From Treponema sp. (GTDB taxonomy: Bacteria > Spirochaetota > Spirochaetia > Treponematales > Treponemataceae), in assembly GCA_024400955.1 (NCBI GenBank), contig JAKSLY010000001.1, forward strand, positions 124,001-188,000: 64,000 nt of DNA, written 5' to 3'. Positions 57,981 through 64,000 of the stretch are shown one piece after another. Positions within the stretch are counted from its first letter, which is position 1, and every line of letters starts with the position of its first letter. Under the pieces are notes generated by a model. The model saw nothing but the letters and a program-made list of their open reading frames with translations, was not told where the DNA came from and did not search any database. Position numbers and translations under genes: made by a program.

Positions 57981-59459
57981 TTACCTGATGACGGCCTTGA
58001 GTATGGCTTTTGAAAATTCCTCCATCCCTGATTGGATTTTATCTTTCAGTTCCTCCCTGTGTTCATCCAGGCTGCGCTTAAGAAGTATGGATTCCGAGGG
58101 AAGGGCATTTTTTATCCATTCGTCAGAGGAAATGTTTTCCCTTACCGTGGATTTAAGCTGCTTTGTTCTTTGCTCCATGTTGAACTCAAGGTTTTCTGTA
58201 TGTAGGACGGGATCCTTCTTCATGCCATAGTCTTCTGTCAGGCGTTCAAATTCCGTAAAATTCACGTCCCTGATGGAACCAAGGCTGTTGCTGAACTGGA
58301 AGTTGTCGCTGAGCCTGTAAAGCCGCCCTCTGAAGTCTGCATTGGAAAACCAGGAATTGTAAAGGTTTATGGAAGTTGTGTTCAGCACGCATCTTGAAAT
58401 TCTTGTTTCCATGGTGCTAAATCGTGAGTCTGCCAGGGAATCCCGTTTTTCAAGTTCGTTGGGCTGGGTGTGTGGATGGCTCTTGGGGCTGTAGGCAAGG
58501 TCAAGTCCGCAGTAAAAGACCCGGCCTGTTGTCATGGAAAGGCAGAGCCATGCAGCAGTTCCACTGACGCTTCCGTTTCTCAGGGCCTTCATTCCATGGT
58601 AGCCGCAATTTTTGAGGATGTCTTCCGACGGTCCGTCGCCATAGCATAGGGGAACGGTTGGAATCTCATTGAGCACGCTTCCAAAGCAGGATCCTTCGCC
58701 AGGCAGTGCAAGGGGAATGTGGTGATTCTTAAGGCATCTTGAAATATGGAGCTTTGCCCAGTATCCGCCATCGGTGGAAATGCAAAGGTCTGGAATCAGG
58801 TCTTCGTGGCACAGTGGAGCCAGGGCGGAAGAAACGGCGGCAAGGAATATCCTGTTCCTGTATTTTTTTAGGAGAGGAATTGAAGACTTAAGGCTTGGGC
58901 CGCTGGAGCAGATTACGATGTCCCTAGTTCCGCATTCAAAATATGATGGATGAAGCGTAAATGCAGAAAACCTGAGGGCGTTTTTTGTCCATCTTTTTGC
59001 AAACCAGTTTCTTGTGGAAAGGACGTTGCGGCATTTTAACACGCATTCCCTGATCTGGTTCCAAGTTACTTCAAATTCCTTGGGGAATGCTTTTTCCGAA
59101 GGTTTCCAGGACAGGAACATGCACTGGGAAAGCTTTTCCTCTCCATAAAAGTTAAATAGCTCTTCAGAAAGTGACGGGCCGGCTTTAAACACCTTGTCCC
59201 ATTTGGAGTTGCTTTCTGAAAATTCGTCACAATACCTGATGCAAGTAAGGGATGCCTTGGGGAATCTTTTTCTAAGGTATGGTGCGCACAGGGAAAGGGC
59301 TGGCCCGGTTACCAGGATTACCTTTGGTACAAACTGAACTTCTGCGTTCAAGGCAAATCGCTCGGCTTCCTTCCCAGGATTGTATGAGGAGTGAAGGTTT
59401 ATTTTTCCAAGGGAACAGCTTTGCTCCCCGTTGGATGCAAGAAAAAAATTAACTGCCAT
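57981..59459 (-). CDS. Maf/DUF115-type motility-associated glycosyltransferase candidate
   Basis: The 492-residue protein has the central MptE/DUF115 domain of motility accessory factor proteins: RDIVICSSGPSLKSSIPLLKKYRNRIFLAAVSSALAPL, then IPDLCISTDGGYW, LPGEGSCFGS and FYCGLDLAYSP. An N-terminal region and a helical C terminus flank it. Maf proteins transfer nonulosonic acids to flagellins in other bacteria, and treponemal flagellins are known to be glycosylated. With neuB at 49086, a glycosylation role is plausible. It is unrelated to the nucleotide phosphatase maf at 2545. It is preceded by a terminator for the upstream acidic-protein gene. Confidence 0.75.
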   Translation of the reverse strand: MAVNFFLASNGEQSCSLGKINLHSSYNPGKEAERFALNAEVQFVPKVILVTGPALSLCAPYLRKRFPKASLTCIRYCDEFSESNSKWDKVFKAGPSLSEELFNFYGEEKLSQCMFLSWKPSEKAFPKEFEVTWNQIRECVLKCRNVLSTRNWFAKRWTKNALRFSAFTLHPSYFECGTRDIVICSSGPSLKSSIPLLKKYRNRIFLAAVSSALAPLCHEDLIPDLCISTDGGYWAKLHISRCLKNHHIPLALPGEGSCFGSVLNEIPTVPLCYGDGPSEDILKNCGYHGMKALRNGSVSGTAAWLCLSMTTGRVFYCGLDLAYSPKSHPHTQPNELEKRDSLADSRFSTMETRISRCVLNTTSINLYNSWFSNADFRGRLYRLSDNFQFSNSLGSIRDVNFTEFERLTEDYGMKKDPVLHTENLEFNMEQRTKQLKSTVRENISSDEWIKNALPSESILLKRSLDEHREELKDKIQSGMEEFSKAILKAVIR

Positions 59460-59471
59460 CTTGATATAAAT

Positions 59472-59511
59472 GAAAAAAGGCCGCCCATACCAAGGTATCA
59501 GACAGCCTTTT
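59472..59511 (-). terminator. Intrinsic terminator of the acidic repeat protein gene
   Basis: On the minus strand AAAAGGC pairs with GCCTTTT, with an inner ATACC/GGTAT pairing, and is followed by TTTTTT. It lies between the acidic repeat gene and the Maf-type gene. Confidence 0.8.
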
Positions 59512-59530
59512 GCTTCAAGCTAAATGCAAA

Positions 59531-62500
59531 TCAGGAAAGACCGAGTTCTGCAAAAAGCTTCTTGTATGTTTCAAACTGTTCAGACTGGGCAAATTCCTGA
59601 ATCTTGTCTTCTGGAAGGTTTTCAAGGAGCTGGTCCATGTATGCAAGGACAGACTTGATTTCTGCCTTCATGTCTGAAGGAATTGAATCTGCGGAATTTG
59701 CTGCTGCAGGAGCAGGAGCTGGTTCTGCAGGGGCAGAAATTTCAGCTGCCTCTTCAGGAACCTGGGCAATTTCAGGCTCTGCTGCTGAATCCCATCTGTC
59801 AAAAACGTTTTCAACAGGCTGGTCATCAATGTCTTCTTCTGCTGGAACTTCGCTTTCAAGGAACTGGATGTTCTCTTCTGAAAGAGGTTCATCTTCTTCA
59901 AGTTCAACAGCTGGAACTGAATCAGAAGGAATATCGAGGGATTCCAGGGTAGGAGAAGGAACATCTTCATCAGAAGGTTTTTCAAGGTCCTCTTCGGTGG
60001 TGATCGAATTGTCCATTAAATCCGTGCTTGAAGATTCAACAATTACATCGTCAACTGCAGGAACGGAGATTTCTTCTTCCGGTTCTTCAGCAGAAGGTTC
60101 TTCCGGAGCGCTTTCTTCACCAAAGACGGGTTCCTCGTAAATGGAATCGGCATCTGTAGAAGTAAAGGATGCTGTGTTCAATATGTTGCTGAGTTCATCA
60201 CCGCTAAGGGCAATTGTGTCATCTTCATCTTCAGAATCATTGAAGAATCCAGTATCGTCAGTGTTATTGGCAGCTGATTCCTGAACTTCTGGTTCAACCG
60301 GGCTTTCTTCTGCTGAAGGTGCCACTGTTTCTTCCGGAACACCATTCTTCTTGATGTCCTCAAATTCATTCTTAAGGTCTGAAATTTCGCTTCTGAGAGA
60401 TGACAGTTCTTCCGAAATCTTCTTGAGCAATGCACTGCTGTCAAAGTCTGCGGCAGAATCCATTTTCTGTTCAGGCATGTTTTCCTCCGTTTCCTGAGCA
60501 ACATCCGGCTGCTGTGGAGTATCTGATGATTCTTCTTTTACTGCAATGTGGGAAGTGGCTTCTGACTTGACGAAGACACTGTATGTTTCAGGAAGATCTT
60601 CTTCTTCCGGTTCTTCAGCTGTCTGGTCGGCTGCTTCTTCCTGAGGGGCGCTTTCCACCACTGGTTCCGGCATAACAACTGGTGCAGAAGACAGCTTTTC
60701 AAGGTCTTCCAGGGTAATTGTCATTCCAGGATCTGTAGGTTCGGGGCGCTTGTCAATGTATTTGCTGACATCGATGTCGGCTTCTGTGAGAGGTTTATTT
60801 TCTTCCATTGGTTCCATTATATCAGAATTTTCAGATTCATCAATAAAATTTTCAGAAGAAATTGAATCTGTTTCAAGTTCCTCAAAAGTTGGCTCTTCTG
60901 CTGCTGCAGGTTCGTCAAAGACTGGCTCTTCGGAAAGGGCAGCTTCTTCCGGCTCGTCGAAAGTCGGTTCTTCAACTACTGCAGGCTCGTCAAAAACAGG
61001 TTCTTCTGCTGCTTCAGGTTCCTCAAAGACTGGTTCTTCGGAAAGGGCAGCTTCTTCCGGCTCATTGAAAGTCGGTTCTTCAATTACAGCAGGTTCCTCA
61101 AAAGCTGGTTCTTCTGCCATAACAGGTTCGTCAAAGACTGGTTCTTCGGAAAGGGCAGTTTCTTCCGGCTCGTCGAAAGTCGGTTCTTCAATTACTGCAG
61201 GTTCCTCAAAAGCAGGTTCTTCTGCCATAACAGGTTCGTCAAACACAGGTTCTTCGGAAAGGGCAAGCTCGTCAAACAGGGAAGTTTCTTCTGCTGATTC
61301 TTCTGCTGCAGGAGCTTCATCCTGTGCGACAGTTTCGGCTGCTGGTTCTTCCGAGGCTTCCTGTTCCACGGTATCTTCCGGTTCTTCATCGTCTTTTTCT
61401 TCCGGCTTAGGATCTCTTACGATAAGGGTTCCGTCTTCATTGTATGGGCCTGTAACGCCAGGGCCACCATCAGTAAATCCTTCTTCGCCCATGAAGTCGT
61501 CAAGGGAAATTTCTTCATCACCTGAGTCGGTGGCAAAGGAATCTTCCATTACCGGTTCTTCGACTGCAGGCTCCTGTGCAAGGGCCGGTTCGTCAAAGGA
61601 TGGCTCGTCAACTACGGCAGGTTCCTCAAGGAATGCCGTGTCTACAGCCGGTTCTTCCTGAACTGTATCATTTTCTGCTGGAACTTCTTCAGCTGAAGCA
61701 TCTGCAAAAATCGATTCGTCAAAGTCGGGGAGGGTTTCGTCTGTATTGAAGCTTGGTTCTTCAACGGAGAAATCTCCGGCGTCTTCAAGGGTATCGCTGA
61801 TGACAGGTTCCTCAATGGCCGGTTCTTCTGTAAATGCAGGTTCTGTAAAATCTTCTGCTACTGGTTCAGAGATCCCGAAAGAATCTGCTTCTTCTGCAGG
61901 TGATTCTGGAAACCCAGGCACGTCATCTTTCTCCTCAGCTGCTGGAGCTTTGCTTTCGCCGTCAAAAGAGACAGTTCCGCCGTTTTCATCCTGAATGTTG
62001 TCAAAGATGGAATCAATGTCAAAGCTGTCGTCTGGAGAAGAAAGGTCGGTTTCCTGTTCCTTCTGAACTGCTGTCTCCTTATCCTGGGAGATGTCAAGGT
62101 TAAGCTCGTCATCGCCGTTTTCTGGAGAGGCAGTTTCTTCCCTGCTGGAGGTTGTTTGTGCAGCAGGTGCTGAAGATGTATCGTCATCTTCGCCGTCAAT
62201 TGTCATTTCGTAGTCAACAGGTCCTGCCTTTGCCTTTTCCTTTCCGTCGCCAAGAATCGGGTTCTGGTTGTCAGAGTCATCTACAAAGCCAAAGTCTGAA
62301 AGGTCGATTTCTTCCGATGATGTGGAAGTTTCTGTTGAGCGGGCTGGTTCTTCTGGGGCTGTAGCCTGTGGTGTTTCGTCTACAATGTCATCAAAGAGGG
62401 CATCGAATTCAACTTCTTCCGTTTCAAAATCCATGGAAGAATTTGCCGATTCTGGAATTGTTCCGTCGGCTGTTGCATCCGTAAGCTCGTAGTCCGTATC

Positions 62501-63406
62501 TTCAAAGTCAAGGTCAATGTCCAGTGGGTCGGCGTCTTCGATTTCTTCCTGCTGTGCCTTGTCGGAAGAGAAGGATTCCCCGCCCATGAATGCGTCAAGG
62601 TCGATTTCACCATTGCCAAAGTCAGGCATGGAATCTGAACCTGAATCCATGAATGCGCTCAGGTCAACATCGCCGTCTGGGGCAGAAGAGGCATCCATAA
62701 AGGAATCAAGGTCAATTTCCCCGTCCTCGAAGGCAGGTGCTGCATCATCCTTTGGTGCTTCCGTAGCTGCAGGCTGTGGTGCAGGGGTTGGATCGTCGCT
62801 CATGAATGCGTCAAGGTCAATTTCTCCGTCTCCAAAGTCAGGCAGCTGGTCCATCTGTGGAACTGAATCTTCAAAAGATGGTTCACTGGCAGCTGGTTCT
62901 TCAGCAGGAGTCTCATCAACAGCAGGCTCTTCAACTGAAGTTTCTTCTATAATAGGTTCTTCAATGACAGGCTCGTTGAGGAAGTCTTCAACAGATTCTT
63001 CTGCTGCAGGTTCCGTGATTTCCGCTTCGCTTACCGAGGTTTCATCAAAGGATGGTTCCTCGATTACGGTAGGTTCATTGTCAAAGTCCATGAGCTTTTC
63101 TATGTCGTCGGCAATTGCCGGGTCAGCTGGAACTGTCTGGCTTGGGGCTTCTTCCTGGACCGGTTCGCTGTCAGCTGGTGCATCAAGGTTCAGCTCGTCA
63201 AGGCTGAATTCACCAAGAATTGGATCAGAGTCAGAAGTCAAGGCACTGAAGTCGTCATCAATTGACTGGTTGTTTGCAATAGTCTCTGTAAGGAGGGTTT
63301 CGTCGATGGCAGGAATCTGTTCCTGAGGCTGTTCTGCCTGTGGGTTTTTCTTTACCCAGACGCCGTATTCATCTAACTTGCTGTTTTTCTCCGAAATGTC
63401 GCTCAT
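59531..63406 (-). CDS. Very large acidic repeat protein, function unknown
   Basis: The 1291-residue protein is extremely rich in Glu, Asp, Pro, Ala and Ser and has no signal peptide or membrane segment. The N-terminal half repeats a short motif of the form GEIDLDAFM (also GEIDLDSFM, GDVDLSAFM, EEISLDDFM). The middle has 3.5 copies of a 36-residue repeat (ALSEEPVFDEPVMAEEPAFE and so on). A coiled coil (LLKKISEELSSLRSEISDLK) lies in the last third, and the end is a compact helical domain (IKSVLAYMDQLLENLPEDKI to YKKLFAELGLS). The start at 63406 has GAGG 6 nt upstream. It looks like an intrinsically disordered scaffold. I cannot name a family. Confidence 0.72.
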   Translation of the reverse strand: MSDISEKNSKLDEYGVWVKKNPQAEQPQEQIPAIDETLLTETIANNQSIDDDFSALTSDSDPILGEFSLDELNLDAPADSEPVQEEAPSQTVPADPAIADDIEKLMDFDNEPTVIEEPSFDETSVSEAEITEPAAEESVEDFLNEPVIEEPIIEETSVEEPAVDETPAEEPAASEPSFEDSVPQMDQLPDFGDGEIDLDAFMSDDPTPAPQPAATEAPKDDAAPAFEDGEIDLDSFMDASSAPDGDVDLSAFMDSGSDSMPDFGNGEIDLDAFMGGESFSSDKAQQEEIEDADPLDIDLDFEDTDYELTDATADGTIPESANSSMDFETEEVEFDALFDDIVDETPQATAPEEPARSTETSTSSEEIDLSDFGFVDDSDNQNPILGDGKEKAKAGPVDYEMTIDGEDDDTSSAPAAQTTSSREETASPENGDDELNLDISQDKETAVQKEQETDLSSPDDSFDIDSIFDNIQDENGGTVSFDGESKAPAAEEKDDVPGFPESPAEEADSFGISEPVAEDFTEPAFTEEPAIEEPVISDTLEDAGDFSVEEPSFNTDETLPDFDESIFADASAEEVPAENDTVQEEPAVDTAFLEEPAVVDEPSFDEPALAQEPAVEEPVMEDSFATDSGDEEISLDDFMGEEGFTDGGPGVTGPYNEDGTLIVRDPKPEEKDDEEPEDTVEQEASEEPAAETVAQDEAPAAEESAEETSLFDELALSEEPVFDEPVMAEEPAFEEPAVIEEPTFDEPEETALSEEPVFDEPVMAEEPAFEEPAVIEEPTFNEPEEAALSEEPVFEEPEAAEEPVFDEPAVVEEPTFDEPEEAALSEEPVFDEPAAAEEPTFEELETDSISSENFIDESENSDIMEPMEENKPLTEADIDVSKYIDKRPEPTDPGMTITLEDLEKLSSAPVVMPEPVVESAPQEEAADQTAEEPEEEDLPETYSVFVKSEATSHIAVKEESSDTPQQPDVAQETEENMPEQKMDSAADFDSSALLKKISEELSSLRSEISDLKNEFEDIKKNGVPEETVAPSAEESPVEPEVQESAANNTDDTGFFNDSEDEDDTIALSGDELSNILNTASFTSTDADSIYEEPVFGEESAPEEPSAEEPEEEISVPAVDDVIVESSSTDLMDNSITTEEDLEKPSDEDVPSPTLESLDIPSDSVPAVELEEDEPLSEENIQFLESEVPAEEDIDDQPVENVFDRWDSAAEPEIAQVPEEAAEISAPAEPAPAPAAANSADSIPSDMKAEIKSVLAYMDQLLENLPEDKIQEFAQSEQFETYKKLFAELGLS
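60880..61265. repeat. 108-bp tandem repeat within the acidic protein gene
   Basis: The phrase GGAAAGGGCA recurs at 60932, 61040, 61148 and 61256, exactly 108 bp apart. This encodes the 36-residue repeat. Copies are highly similar but not identical, so the array is old enough to have drifted yet remains prone to copy-number change. Confidence 0.85.
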
Positions 63407-63590
63407 TGAAGACCTCGTAAATTTATTGATAATCCTGTAGTCAATCGAAAACAAAATTCCATTATAATGTATCGGCACAAGTGCCAGAAATCACCACAAG
63501 AATTATACTATATAAAATACAAATTTTCAACTTTGGGCAGAAGGGCATTTCTAAAAACGGGATTTTTATCTGAAAACCTGGACTTTGTGG

Positions 63591-64000
63591 ATGTTCCTTT
63601 TTATTTTTTTGGGACTTATGGAATTGGGCTTTTCTGCCGATATTGAGTTCATAATGGAACGTTTTAGAATTCTTGCAGCTGTTTTTGCCGGCACATTTTT
63701 CTATGTGCTTATGTCCATTGTCTGCGGACGTGATGGAATATGGGCCCAGAGGCAGCTTCAGGAACAGAAGCAGGCACTTAGTGCACACACTGCGATTATT
63801 GAAAAAACAAATGACGAGCTTTCCCTCGAGAAAATAGCATTGCAGAAGGACCTGGATGTTGTTGCAGCCTATGCACGCAAGCTGGGTTTTGTTTCTGAAA
63901 ATGAAAAACTCGTTAAGATTTCAGGCCTCCCTGTGAGGGAAACCCATATTTTTGATCCAGGTACGGTTCAGCGTCATAATGAAGTCAAGTTCATGCCGGA
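63591..64000 (+). CDS. DivIC/FtsB-like septum formation initiator, N-terminal part (cut by window edge)
   Basis: The open frame runs to the window end. It has one or two hydrophobic segments (MFLFIFLGLMELGF and RILAAVFAGTFFYVLMSIVC). A coiled coil follows (RQLQEQKQALSAHTAIIEKT, ELSLEKIALQKDL), then the motif VVAAYARKLGFVSENEKLVKI that marks the DivIC/FtsB family. In other bacteria these link FtsQ and FtsL at the division site. The exact start is uncertain: the ATG at 63591 or 63618 are candidates and no strong ribosome site is visible. It is divergent from the acidic repeat gene. Confidence 0.68.
   Translation, partial: MFLFIFLGLMELGFSADIEFIMERFRILAAVFAGTFFYVLMSIVCGRDGIWAQRQLQEQKQALSAHTAIIEKTNDELSLEKIALQKDLDVVAAYARKLGFVSENEKLVKISGLPVRETHIFDPGTVQRHNEVKFMP

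Noticed and set aside
60750..61661. 303-codon Ser/Gly-rich frame opposite the acidic repeat gene
   Set aside because: It is the reverse reading of Glu/Pro repeats (SSGSSKTGSS pattern) with no independent support.

Overview
The window is chromosomal DNA from a spirochaete, most likely a Treponema. Evidence: a flgB-flgC-fliE-fliF-fliG-fliH-fliI-fliJ flagellar operon; rpsB-tsf-frr-uppS without pyrH between tsf and frr; uvrA directly followed by an LptD/OstA homologue; an unusually large LepB; an archaeal/eukaryotic-type isoleucyl-tRNA synthetase; and many short-lipobox lipoproteins. The species cannot be fixed from the sequence alone. No prophage, insertion sequence, cas gene or rRNA is visible.

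Layout. 1-3135 (minus): uppS (partial), frr, tsf, rpsB and maf. 3221-5362: tRNA-Arg(CCG), a HEAT-repeat exported protein, a lipoprotein and coaD. 5403-6789 (plus): rpmF, acpP, rnc. 6791-9526 (minus): an ABC importer of the PF04392 binding-protein type. 9579-10501 has no protein gene; it holds tRNA-Gly(TCC), its promoter and terminator, and dense palindromic repeats whose ends copy the tRNA acceptor and T arm. 10502-14816 (plus): purine permease, dCMP deaminase, an unannotated 44-residue ORF, hslV and hslU. 15880-23431: the flagellar basal body, switch and export operon, with an extra small gene between fliF and fliG. 23448-32588: uvrA, lptD-like, a small basic protein, lepB and hpt. 32683-38981: rmlB/rmlC/rmlA facing wzz, manC and an aldolase fusion, a surface-polysaccharide locus. 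39118-49000: secA, several envelope proteins, a Nudix hydrolase, hisS, coaX and a clostripain-like lipoprotein. 49086-64000: a NeuB-type synthase, ileS, lipoproteins, a degenerate GGDEF-like membrane protein, a Maf-type (DUF115) flagellin glycosyltransferase candidate, a 1291-residue acidic repeat protein and the start of a DivIC/FtsB-like gene.

Three observations stand out. (1) The 120-residue protein between fliF and fliG looks like a FliG N-domain carrying, at its own C terminus, a copy of the FliF tail that FliG normally binds, so it could be an adaptor in the switch complex. (2) About a dozen genes (maf, coaD, uvrA, lepB, hpt, rmlA, secA, neuB and others) have a sigma-70-like promoter whose -10 box lies only 6-9 nt before the ATG and lack a Shine-Dalgarno sequence, so leaderless transcription appears common; other genes here have clear Shine-Dalgarno sites. 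In the lepB/hpt case the two divergent promoters are interleaved on the same 30 bp. (3) The tRNA-Gly locus is surrounded by hairpin elements and its promoter is bracketed by a perfect 17-bp inverted repeat.

How the genes fit together: translation and protein processing (rpsB, tsf, frr, tRNAs, ileS, hisS, secA, lepB, hslUV), CoA and acyl-carrier supply (coaD, coaX, acpP), motility and probably its glycosylation (fli/flg genes, neuB, Maf-type protein), and envelope building (rml genes, wzz, manC, lptD-like protein, lipoproteins). All calls rest on reading the sequence and knowledge of the families; no database search was run.
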